From CAVPCY01 sp963702525 (GTDB lineage: Bacteria > Actinomycetota > Coriobacteriia > Anaerosomatales > PHET01), in NCBI GenBank assembly GCA_963702525.1, contig CAVPCY010000009.1, positions 62,001 through 126,000 on the forward strand: 64,000 nt of DNA. The letters run 5' to 3'. The notes under the pieces are model-generated. The model saw only the letters and a program-made list of their open reading frames with translations, had not been told where the DNA came from and searched no databases. Positions 36,389 to 44,656 of the stretch are shown here, piece by piece. The position numbers and the translations under genes were made by a program. Position 1 is the stretch's first letter; every line of letters starts with the position of its first letter.

Positions 36389-37121
36389 ACGAGTCCATGC
36401 CGCCTTCGACGATCGCCCGCTGCACCGACACGAGACGCTCGATGCCGGCACCGGCGAGGTCGAGCATGGCGTCGAGCCGAGCGCGATCGAACGGTATCTG
36501 CTCGCCCGTGCCCTGCACCTCGATGAAGCGGCCCTTGTCGTCCATGACGACGTTCATGTCCACCTCGGCCACCGAGTCCTCCGAGTAGTCCAGGTCGAGC
36601 AGCATCTGACCGTCAACGAGCCCTACGCTGGTGGCGGCGACGTGTCCGAGCAAGGGTATCGAGGCGACCTTGCCAGCGTCCTGCCAGACGGTGAGCGCAT
36701 CGTGGACCGCGATCCACGCGCCCGTGATCGCCGCGCATCTCGTCCCCCCGTCGGCCTGGATGACGTCGCAGTCGACCGTGACGGTGGCCTCACCGCCCAA
36801 GCCACCCATGTCGACGACGGTTCGCAGCGACCGGCCGATGAGCCGCTGGATCTCGTGGGTGCGGCCCTTCGGCCCCGTCATCGTCTCCCGACGGGAACGC
36901 GTGTGCGTGGACGCCGGCAGCATCGAGTACTCGGCGGTGACCCAGCCCTGTCCGGAGCCTCGCCGCCACGCGCTCACCCCCTCTTCGACCGAGGCGGCGC
37001 ACAGTACCTTCGTGTCACCCAGCTCGAAGATGCAGCTGCCCATCGCGTGCTTGAGGTAGCGGCGCGTCACGCGCACGGTGCGGCTATCGGCGGGCCCTCG
37101 CCCTTCCGAGCGGTCTCTCAT
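36378..37121 (-). CDS. rph: Ribonuclease PH
   Basis: Phosphorolytic 3'-5' exoribonuclease that trims tRNA 3' ends. Intact, 247 residues. GTKVLC-type start in FELGDTKVLCAASVEEGVSA, GWVTAEYSMLPASTHTRSRR, GRTHEIQRLIGRSLRTVVDM and TVDCDVIQADGGTRCAAITG, then GHVAATSVGLVDGQMLLDLD, are RNase PH signatures. ATG at 37121 after AAAGGAGACGC. Its neighbour rdgB is a frequent partner in bacterial genomes. Nearby tRNA genes lie just beyond rdgB. Confidence 0.96.
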   Translation of the reverse strand: MRDRSEGRGPADSRTVRVTRRYLKHAMGSCIFELGDTKVLCAASVEEGVSAWRRGSGQGWVTAEYSMLPASTHTRSRRETMTGPKGRTHEIQRLIGRSLRTVVDMGGLGGEATVTVDCDVIQADGGTRCAAITGAWIAVHDALTVWQDAGKVASIPLLGHVAATSVGLVDGQMLLDLDYSEDSVAEVDMNVVMDDKGRFIEVQGTGEQIPFDRARLDAMLDLAGAGIERLVSVQRAIVEGGMDSYGF

Positions 37122-37135
37122 GGAAGCGTCTCCTT

Positions 37136-37885
37136 TCAGGGGACGTCGTAGGCCGAGAGCTCCTCGGCGATGTGGATCTCTCCGGCGAAGATCTCGGACG
37201 CCAGATGCACCATAGTGTCGCGATCGTTGGTGGGCCACGCGTGCGTCAGCACCAGGCTCTTCGCACCCGCGTCGTGCGCGAGTTGCGCGGCCTCGGAAGC
37301 GGTCAGGTGCGGTGCGGCACCGGCGTACTCTTGAGGCAGCGTCGCCTCGGCTAGCAGCAGGTCGCAGCCGCGGGCCGCAGCGAGCGCTCGCTCTCCCGGA
37401 GCCGTATCGGCGGTGTAGCACAGCGTCGCCTCGCCGTCTGTCGCCACCAGAGCGAAGGTCGGATCGGTGTGGTCGACCGCGTGGGGCGTGACCGTGATAT
37501 CCCCGATCTTCACCGCAACGCCGTCCTTAAGCGCAGTGAACGCGAACGCCTGGCGGAACTCGGCGGCACCGCGCTCGGAGAGTAGCAGCTGCATAGTGCC
37601 GAAGAGCGCTCCCGGCATGTAGAGAGGCACGCTCGGCATCGGGCCCTCAGGCGCGTAGCGCAGCATCGCTTGCATCGAGTAGAGGTCGACGTAGTGGTCG
37701 GGGTGGTTGTGCGTGACGAACACGGCGTCGATCGAGTACGGGTCGGCCACCCGGTACAGGTTCGCGAGCGCGCCGTTGCCGCAGTCGAACAGCAGTCGCG
37801 TGTTCGCACTCTCCACGAGGTGCCCCGCACACGCCTGACCCGCGCGAGCGTGACTTGCGGCCGAGCCTAGTACCGTCAGGCGCAT
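37136..37885 (-). CDS. MBL-fold metal-dependent hydrolase
   Basis: Metallo-beta-lactamase fold protein of 249 residues, like RNase Z relatives of unknown substrate. MRLTVLGSAASHARAGQACA opens, followed by LLFDCGNGALANLYRVADPY and the metal motif THNHPDHYVDLYSM; later ligands in PHAVDHTDPTFALVATDG, YTADTAPGERALAAARGCDL and LTHAWPTNDRDT, fitting the superfamily's H, D and H positions. It overlaps the murI end by 10 bases and is followed by rph. Possibly cleaves a phosphodiester; exact role unknown. Intact. Confidence 0.8.
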   Translation of the reverse strand: MRLTVLGSAASHARAGQACAGHLVESANTRLLFDCGNGALANLYRVADPYSIDAVFVTHNHPDHYVDLYSMQAMLRYAPEGPMPSVPLYMPGALFGTMQLLLSERGAAEFRQAFAFTALKDGVAVKIGDITVTPHAVDHTDPTFALVATDGEATLCYTADTAPGERALAAARGCDLLLAEATLPQEYAGAAPHLTASEAAQLAHDAGAKSLVLTHAWPTNDRDTMVHLASEIFAGEIHIAEELSAYDVP

Positions 37886-38799
37886 GTGGTCTCCTCGGAA
37901 GGCAGTGAGTTCAGGCCGAAAGCCCCGTGCGGAGCCATTGCCGACAGATCAGCGAGCGATATCCGCGCCACGGGGCCGGTAGGCGCGCCGAACACGCGCG
38001 ACCCCAGACGCTCGAACTCCTCGGCGCTGCCTGTTGTCGCGAACTCGTACGCCGGTGTCGAGCCATCGGGCGCGAGCTGATCGCGACGAGCGAGTGTCTC
38101 GGCGACCTCCTTGGCGGTCTCCTCGGCAGAGCTGATGATTGCGACGCGCGCGCCCATCACCTGGCCGATCGCCGCCGACAGCAGCGGAAAGTGCGTGCAG
38201 CCGAGCACCAGCGTGTCGACGTCGTTGCGCTTAAGCGGGTCGAGGTAGTCACGCGCCAACTCGTAGAAGGACGGCCGGATGAAGACCTCGGCCGAGTCCG
38301 CCAGCAGGTCCTCGACCTTGCCGGTGTCGCGCCGCAGTCCCTCCTCGACGATGTCGACGAAGCGTGGCGTGGCCGCCGAGAAGACCGTGACTCCCGCATC
38401 GAGCGCGCGAACCGACCGGCTGTACGCACCGCTCTCCACGGTACCCACCGTTCCGATCACCCCGACCATGCGGTTGCGCGTCGCCATGACAGCCCCGCGG
38501 GCTCCCGGCTCGACCACCCCGAGTACCGGGACCGAGAACTCCCGCTGGGCGAGTTCGAGCCCCGCCGCCGTGGCCGTGTTGCATGCGATCACGATCAGCT
38601 TGACCTCTCTTTGCTGGAGGTACGAGCCGATCTCGAGCACGAACCGGCGCACCTCATGAAGGTCTCTCGGACCGTAGGGGCAGCGCGCGGTGTCACCGAA
38701 GTAGATCAGAGACTCGTTAGGCAGGGCGCGTGCTATCTCACGCGCCACGGTAAGCCCACCGAGCCCCGAGTCGAATATGCCGATCGAAGCCGATTCCAT
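37876..38799 (-). CDS. murI: Glutamate racemase
   Basis: Makes D-glutamate for peptidoglycan. Intact, about 307 residues. Catalytic cysteines in IVIACNTATAAGLE and VLGCTHFPLLSA; FDSGLGGLTVAREI at residues 10-25 and YFGDTARCPYGPR are also standard. The ATG at 38799 (MESASIGIFDSG) is taken; the open frame extends 17 codons farther without a ribosome site. First gene of the murI-MBL-rph-rdgB run, 67 bases after cheB. The C-terminus (residues 265 on) is about 30 residues longer than the minimum. Confidence 0.95.
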   Translation of the reverse strand: MESASIGIFDSGLGGLTVAREIARALPNESLIYFGDTARCPYGPRDLHEVRRFVLEIGSYLQQREVKLIVIACNTATAAGLELAQREFSVPVLGVVEPGARGAVMATRNRMVGVIGTVGTVESGAYSRSVRALDAGVTVFSAATPRFVDIVEEGLRRDTGKVEDLLADSAEVFIRPSFYELARDYLDPLKRNDVDTLVLGCTHFPLLSAAIGQVMGARVAIISSAEETAKEVAETLARRDQLAPDGSTPAYEFATTGSAEEFERLGSRVFGAPTGPVARISLADLSAMAPHGAFGLNSLPSEETTCA

Positions 38800-38865
38800 A
38801 GTCGAAGTATACCGCCGGGAGCTCACCGAAGCCCCGCCGCGCGCGCTCACCGCGGCGTCGCCTCG

Positions 38866-39918
38866 CTAGGTCGGGACAACGAGTTCCTCGATCGCCTCGG
38901 CCATGTCGTTGAGCGGCACGATCTTCTCGGCTGCACCGATCTCGATGGCGGCCTTCGGCATGCCGAACACCGTGCATGAGGCCTCGTCCTGCACGAGCGT
39001 GGCCGCACCTGCGTTGCGCAGCAGCTTGAGTCCCTCGGCGCCGTCCGCCCCCATGCCGGTGAGAAGCACGCCGACCGCGCGTTTGCCATGGCTGCGGACG
39101 ATCGACTCGAACAGCGTATCGGCGCTGGGGATGTAGAGCTGCCCGGCACCGGGCTTGTGGAACTGCAGGTGCTCGCGCTCCACGACCATGTTCGTCCCGG
39201 TTGGCGCGAAGTACACGGTCGCGGGCTGGATACGCTGACCCTCCCGAGCCTCCACGATCTTGATTCGGCACCCAGAGTCCAGCCAGCTCACGAGTCCTGG
39301 CACGAAGCCGTCGGCTATGTGCTGGGCGATGACCACAGGAACGGGCAGGTCCTCGGGGAACCTGCCGAGAATGGACAGCAGCGCCGAGGGCCCCCCGGTC
39401 GACGAGCCGATGGCGATGATGGAGCGTGCCGCCGGCCCGGCTCCGGGGAGCGGAACCACCGATGCTGTGCGAGTGTGCCTGCCACGGATATGGGTGATCA
39501 CACGCACGTTGGAGAGGATCTTGACCTTGCGTATGACCTCTCGCCCGATGCGATCAAGCTCTGCCCAGTCGCGGGGTTCCGGCTTCTTGATCACTTCGAG
39601 CGCGCCCAGATCCAGCGCGTCGAACGCGCTGCCCATTCCTTCGCCGTGCACCGATGAAGAGACCACGAGGATCGGCGTGGGCGTGAAGGCCATGACGCGC
39701 TCGGTGGCCTTCAGGCCGTCCATCTTCGGCATGTGGATGTCCATCGTCACGAGATCGGGACGAAGCCGCTCGACCATCTCAACGGCTTCCGCGCCATCTC
39801 GCGCCTGGCCGACGACTTCGATCTCGGGATCGGAGAGCAGTATCTGGGCGAGCATCTCCCGCGCGACGAGCGAGTCGTCGGCGATGAGGACGCGAATCTT
39901 CCCCTGCTTCTGGGGCAC
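38866..39918 (-). CDS. cheB: Chemotaxis response regulator protein-glutamate methylesterase
   Basis: Demethylates/deamidates chemoreceptors. Receiver domain at residues 8-125: LIADDSLVAREMLAQI, phospho-acceptor Asp in DLVTMDIHMPKMDGL, and conserved Thr/Lys positions (SSSVHGEGMG, IKKPEP). C-terminal methylesterase: IAIGSSTGGPSALLS (catalytic Ser), VIAQHIADGFVPGL (His) and LLTGMGADGAEGLKLL (Asp). 350 residues, intact. Twelve bases after cheA and last in the operon. The linker is about 40 residues, near average. Confidence 0.95.
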   Translation of the reverse strand: MPQKQGKIRVLIADDSLVAREMLAQILLSDPEIEVVGQARDGAEAVEMVERLRPDLVTMDIHMPKMDGLKATERVMAFTPTPILVVSSSVHGEGMGSAFDALDLGALEVIKKPEPRDWAELDRIGREVIRKVKILSNVRVITHIRGRHTRTASVVPLPGAGPAARSIIAIGSSTGGPSALLSILGRFPEDLPVPVVIAQHIADGFVPGLVSWLDSGCRIKIVEAREGQRIQPATVYFAPTGTNMVVEREHLQFHKPGAGQLYIPSADTLFESIVRSHGKRAVGVLLTGMGADGAEGLKLLRNAGAATLVQDEASCTVFGMPKAAIEIGAAEKIVPLNDMAEAIEELVVPT

Positions 39919-39929
39919 CGTCGGCTCGC

Positions 39930-42283
39930 CTACCGAATCAGCTGCTCGACGGTGTCGAGTAGCGTGTCTTGGTTGAACACGGACTTGGTGATATAGGCGT
40001 CCGCACCGGCCTCGATACCCTCGGCCTTCTCCTCGTCACGCTCCAGAGAGGTGACGATGATGACCGGGATCGAAGCAAGCGCACTGTCGCTCTTGATCGC
40101 GCGGGTGAGTTGGAAGCCGGTCATGTTGGGCATCTGGACGTCGGTGACCACCGCATCGACCAGGACGCCCTCTTTCAGCTTCGCGAGTCCGGCAGCGCCG
40201 TCGACCGCCGTCTCCACTTCGTAGCCGGCCGCTTCGAAGATCGAGCGTTCCAGCTCGCGCGTGGTGAAGGAGTCCTCGCAGATGAGGATCTTGCGGGGAC
40301 CCTCGCGGTCGGCGCGCGGCTGCCAGCCCACGCGCTGCCCGGAACGGCTGCTCGCGTTGGCCATGAGGTCGGGACGTTGAGGATGGGCACGACGTCGCCC
40401 GCGCCCAGTATCGTCACGCCCGCCACGTTGTCGACCTTCTTGAGGTGGTTGCCGAGAGGCTTGATGACGATCTGCTGCTCGCCCACGAACCCGTCGATGA
40501 TGAACCCCATGCGGTGCCCCGAGTAGCCGATGGTGACGATCGGGACCTTGCCCTCGGTGGCCGGGCTCTCGGGCACGCCCAGGATCTCAGAGAGCCGGAC
40601 CAGCGGGATCGTGCGCCGCTGGCGACGGATGACCTCGCGCCCCTCGACCTTGATGATCTCGGCGGGATCGATGCGCAGGGTCTCCTCGATCGAACCCGTG
40701 GGCAGTGCGAAAGCCAGGTCACCGACGCGCAGCATGAGCGCGCGGATGATCGCGAGAGTGAGCGGGATCGTCAGCTTGAACGTCGTGCCTTGTCCGATGA
40801 CCGAATCCACGTCGAGCGCGCCCTTGAGCTTCTCGACCACGAACTCTCGCACGACGTCCATCCCGACGCCGCGGCCCGAGATCTCGGTGATGATGGCCGC
40901 GGTCGAGAACCCGGCCTCGAAGATGAGGTAGGTGGCTTCCCGATCGGACATGCCCGCGGCTTCGGCTGCCGAGATGTAGCCCTTTCGAACCGCCGACGCC
41001 CGGACATTCTCGGGGTCGATGCCAGCGCCGTCGTCCGAGATCTCGATGACGATGCGGTCGCCCTCTTGGCGCGCCTCGAGCTTGATGGTGCCTGTCGCAG
41101 GCTTACCAGCCGCAATCCGGGTCTCGGGGTCCTCGATGCCGTGATCGACCGCGTTTCGCATGATGTGAACGAGCGGGTCGTTGATCTCCTCGAGCACCTT
41201 CTTGTCGAGCTCGGTCTCACCACCCTCGATGACGAGATCGATGTCCTTCTTGAACTGCTTCGCCAGGTCGCGGACTGCGCGGGGGAAAGCCTGGAAGATC
41301 GTGTTGGCCGGCAGCATTCGCAGCCGAGTTCCTGCCTCCTGGAGGTCGCTCACCACAAGCGAAGTGCGACTCACATCTTCCGAATAGTCCTTGACGAAGG
41401 CCGAGAGCTGCCGACGGTCCTCACCGAGCAACGAATCGAGCAACTCGATGTCCGCCATCACATCAGCGCTCGCGGCGTGTTCGGCACCGGCCGCCAACGC
41501 GGACTTGAGCCGCAACCAGGCCTGCCACGCCTCGGTGATATCTGCGTGGATGTGGCGCATCTCGCTGGCGCGTTGCTCTGCCTTGATCTGCGAGATAACG
41601 ACCTCGCTGATCAGGTTGAGCAGCCCGTCAAGCTGGCTCGTGCGGACTCGGATCGTCGTCTGCACCTTACGCTTGAGCTCGGGGTCGCCCATCTGCGGCC
41701 TCGTGTGGCCGGCGTCGTGCGCTGTCGCTGACTCTACTTCCACGACCCCGACGTCGTCGTCCGCATCGTCGATCTCGACGAAGTCCGCGTCTTCGTCCTC
41801 GACGGCAGGCCCCGGCTCGGGCTCAGGCGTGGACTTGCGGGACTTCTTCTTCGGAGCGGGCTTCGAGGTCGGCGCATCAGCGCCGGACTCCGCAGCAGCG
41901 GCCGAAATCGCTGAAAGACGGTCCTGCAGGCCCCGCAGGTCGAGGACGTCGCCTTCGTTGACGCCACGGTGGTCGGCGAGGTACACGATCGCGTCAAGGG
42001 CCTCGAAGAAGGAGTCGCTCAGTGCCGGCGTGTACTCGAGGCCGCCGTCGCGCACCAGCACCATGATGTCCTCGAGCCGATGTGCGACGTCCGAGATCTC
42101 GATCAGGCCGACCATGCGCGACGAGCCCTTGAGCGTGTGGGCGTCGCGAAGCATCTGGTCGATGAGCTCCCGATTGCCCGGGTCACCCTCCAAGGTGATG
42201 ACACCCTCGTTGAGCCGCTGGAGAAGGTCCTGCGCCTCTTCTTGGAACTTCACTATGAACGCGCTGCGGTCGAACTCGACCAT
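39930..42283 (-). CDS. cheA: Chemotaxis histidine kinase CheA with C-terminal receiver (frameshifted near 40370)
   Basis: Central kinase of the chemosensory system. P1/HPt domain with phospho-His in LRDAHTLKGSSRMVGL (about residue 48); acidic linker (residues 140-190); P3 dimerisation helix RVRTSQLDGLLNLISEVVIS; P4 ATPase with LVHIMRNAVDHGIEDPE (N box), ISDDGAGIDPENV (G1) and ISGRGVGMDVVREFV (G2); P5 CheW-like domain (TFKLTIPLTLAIIRALMLRV onward). A frame change near 40370 leads to a receiver domain with ILICEDSFTTRELERSIFEA and DAVVTDVQMPNMTGF. About 784 residues. Such CheA-REC hybrids are typical of pilus or alternative-function systems. The break is probably a sequence error. Confidence 0.93.
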
Positions 42284-42319
42284 TGCGAGCCTTCCTGTCC
42301 GCTAGCGGATGGCGGTGAC

Positions 42320-43546
42320 CTACGCGCCTTCGACCAGGGTGAACGCCGACCCGACCTGGCTCGATTCGCGCGCCATCGATGAGAGCTGTTCTGCCGAGCC
42401 GGCCACCTGGCGTGATCCCGCAGCGGTCTGCTGGGCGACCGCTGCAACCTCGCGCATCGCCTTGACGACCTGGTCGGTCGCGGACTTCTGCTGCTGGGTG
42501 GCGGCCGAGATCTCCTTGGCCGCGATCGTGGTCTGTTCGACCATCTCGAGAATCTGGTCGAGCGAGTCGCCGGTGTTGGTGGCAAGCTCGACACCGGCCT
42601 GGACCTGCTTGAGCTCCTGCTCGGTCGACATGACCAAGTCGTTGGCCGCGCCCTGGATCTCGGTCATGATCGACCCGATCTCGGTGGTGGACTCGACCAC
42701 CGATTCGGCGAGCTTGCGGATCTCTATGGCGACCACCGAGAAGCCCTTGCCCGCCTCGCCGGCGCGCGCGGCCTCGATCGCGGCGTTGAGCGCGAGGATC
42801 TTGGTCTGGTCGGCGATGCTGTTGATGATTGCCAGGACTTGGCCGATCTGCTGGCTTCGCTCGCCCAACGCCAGAATCTTATTGGCGCTTGTCTGCGTGC
42901 GGGTCTTGATCGTCTCCATCGCGTCGAGCGTGTGCGAGACCGCCTGCTGACCGAACTCGGCACTGTTGAGCGACGCCTCGGCCATCGTGACGACCTGCTC
43001 GGCGTTCTCGGCGATCTGCTTGTAGGTGCTGGCGAGTTCCTCCATCGTCGCGGTCGTCTCCGAGATCGAAGCGGCCTGTTCCGCGGCGCCCGAGGCGGAC
43101 TGCTCGGTGGCGGACAGGATGTCGTTGGCGGACTGCTGGAGGCGACGGGAGGACTCCTGAGTCTGGCGGATCAGGTAGACGATCAGGTCGAGCATCTGGT
43201 TGTACGAAGACGCGAGCACGCCGATCTCGTCATCGCTGTGCACCTCGACCTTCCGGCCGATCTCCCCTTGGCAGGCGGCGCGCACCGAATCGACGACACC
43301 CTCCAGGGGCGCGAGCGTGCGCCGCGCAAGCAGGTAGTTGACCGTCGCCCACACGATGCCGAGCAGAAGCGACACGCCGAATATGGCCGCTACGCCCATC
43401 GTCACTCGGCTGTCGTTGCGCATGTCGGTAGCGAACAGCGCGTACATCAGCGCGAACTGGCTGAGTAGGAAGAGCAGCTGCATGACACCCGTGAAGAACG
43501 TGAGCTTGTTCAGAAGCTTGCTGCTGATCCGCTTCCAAATGGCCAT
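42320..43546 (-). CDS. Methyl-accepting chemotaxis protein without sensory ectodomain
   Basis: 408 residues. Two hydrophobic segments close together (residues 16-40 and 50-75) leave only a short loop outside the membrane, then a HAMP domain (ARRTLAPLEGVVDSVRAA and SDDEIGVLASSYNQMLDL) and a signalling domain with the hairpin-tip sequence NSIADQTKILALNAAIEAAR, followed by AGEAGKGFSVVAIEIRKLAE. Glu/Gln-rich methylation-type helices flank it. With no ectodomain it probably senses membrane or cytosolic state, or relies on partner proteins, as in many pilus-linked systems. Located between cheW and cheA; intact. Confidence 0.9.
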   Translation of the reverse strand: MAIWKRISSKLLNKLTFFTGVMQLLFLLSQFALMYALFATDMRNDSRVTMGVAAIFGVSLLLGIVWATVNYLLARRTLAPLEGVVDSVRAACQGEIGRKVEVHSDDEIGVLASSYNQMLDLIVYLIRQTQESSRRLQQSANDILSATEQSASGAAEQAASISETTATMEELASTYKQIAENAEQVVTMAEASLNSAEFGQQAVSHTLDAMETIKTRTQTSANKILALGERSQQIGQVLAIINSIADQTKILALNAAIEAARAGEAGKGFSVVAIEIRKLAESVVESTTEIGSIMTEIQGAANDLVMSTEQELKQVQAGVELATNTGDSLDQILEMVEQTTIAAKEISAATQQQKSATDQVVKAMREVAAVAQQTAAGSRQVAGSAEQLSSMARESSQVGSAFTLVEGA

Positions 43547-43579
43547 GGTCGTTTGCTCCCCCGTGATCTCGCGCTCGGA

Positions 43580-44149
43580 CTAGTGCCGCGCTACTGCGGC
43601 GCCTATCGGTTCCAGCATCTTCTCGACGTTGACAAGTCCCACCATCGTGCCGTTCACGTAGACAGAGCCCGCCACGAACTCACCGTGAGCGCGGTCGATT
43701 ATGCTCACCGGCGGCTCAACCGAACCGGACTCCACCTCGGCGATGTCACCGATCTCATCGACGATCACAGCGCTCGCGATGTCATCGCGGATGAAGACGA
43801 TGGCTGGCGGGCACATGTCGCCATCTGTCGCGATCGCGCCCACTCCCATCATCTTCGCGGGATCTGTGACCGAGAGGATCTCGCCGCGCACGTTGATCAC
43901 ACCCGAGATGAAGGGCGGGACACAGGGTATGGGTGTCAAGTCATACTCTTGGAAGATCTCGCGAACGTCGGCCACGCCCACCGAGTACCACTCCTCGCCG
44001 ATTCGGAAGAGGAGCAATGCGAGCTTGTCGGACGACTGCTCTTCGATCTCCTCCTGCGCGAGCGACTCGGCGCGCCGACGCAATACCTCGCGGTCATCGC
44101 TTGGCGCATGCGACGGTGCCTCGGAGACGGCCTGTTCGATGTCGGGCAT
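43580..44149 (-). CDS. cheW: CheW-like scaffold protein
   Basis: 189 residues. N-terminal charged tail (residues 1-40), then the CheW fold: LALLLFRIGEEWYSVGVADV, IPCVPPFISGVINVRGEILS, matching the family's vRG, and VIVDEIGDIAEV. It links receptor and kinase. It starts one base after the upstream second CheW, so the two are translated together. Intact. The presence of two CheW proteins next to one MCP and one CheA suggests a specialised array. Confidence 0.9.
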   Translation of the reverse strand: MPDIEQAVSEAPSHAPSDDREVLRRRAESLAQEEIEEQSSDKLALLLFRIGEEWYSVGVADVREIFQEYDLTPIPCVPPFISGVINVRGEILSVTDPAKMMGVGAIATDGDMCPPAIVFIRDDIASAVIVDEIGDIAEVESGSVEPPVSIIDRAHGEFVAGSVYVNGTMVGLVNVEKMLEPIGAAVARH

Positions 44150-44656
44150 CTACCCGTTGCCTCCCGCCATAGCCGGCTCGAGCAGCTTCTCGAGATCGAA
44201 CAGGTAGGCGAGCCCGTCGGAGAGTCTCGCCACACCGATCATCCTGGCGGACAGAGCGTGAAGCGCCGGCGCGTCTTGAACACAGCCGGCGGGCAGGCCG
44301 AGAACGTCTTGGACCTCGTCGACCACGAGCGCGACCAGATCTTCGCGATAGCGGCAGATCACCATCGGGGTCTCGAGCGTGTAAGGCTGACTCGGCAGAC
44401 CGATCAGGAGCCGGCCATCGACCGCGGGGATCACCTGGCCCCTGAGGTTGACCATCCCCACGATGGCCTCGTCGATCTCCGGCACCTCGGAGAGCGCCAC
44501 GATCTGTTGGATCTCCTGTACCTTGCCGATCGGCAGAGCGTAGCGTTGCCCGCCCAGGTAGAACGCGACGACCTGGTCGACGATGACGCATTCCCCCGAG
44601 TCGTCGTCGGCTGGTTCGATGTCGATGTCTATTCCCGGCGCCACACCACTCCCCAC
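44150..44656 (-). CDS. cheW: Second CheW-like scaffold protein
   Basis: 168 residues with a short acidic N-terminal tail (IDIDIEPADDDSGE), then VAFYLGGQRYALPIGKVQEI, EIDEAIVGMVNLRGQVIPAV and LVALVVDEVQDVLGLPA, the three CheW segments. The GTG at 44656 overlaps the TAG of the upstream PilB-like gene (TAGTG), so it is translationally coupled to it. Intact. Likely alternative or auxiliary coupling protein to the first CheW. Confidence 0.88.
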   Translation of the reverse strand: MGSGVAPGIDIDIEPADDDSGECVIVDQVVAFYLGGQRYALPIGKVQEIQQIVALSEVPEIDEAIVGMVNLRGQVIPAVDGRLLIGLPSQPYTLETPMVICRYREDLVALVVDEVQDVLGLPAGCVQDAPALHALSARMIGVARLSDGLAYLFDLEKLLEPAMAGGNG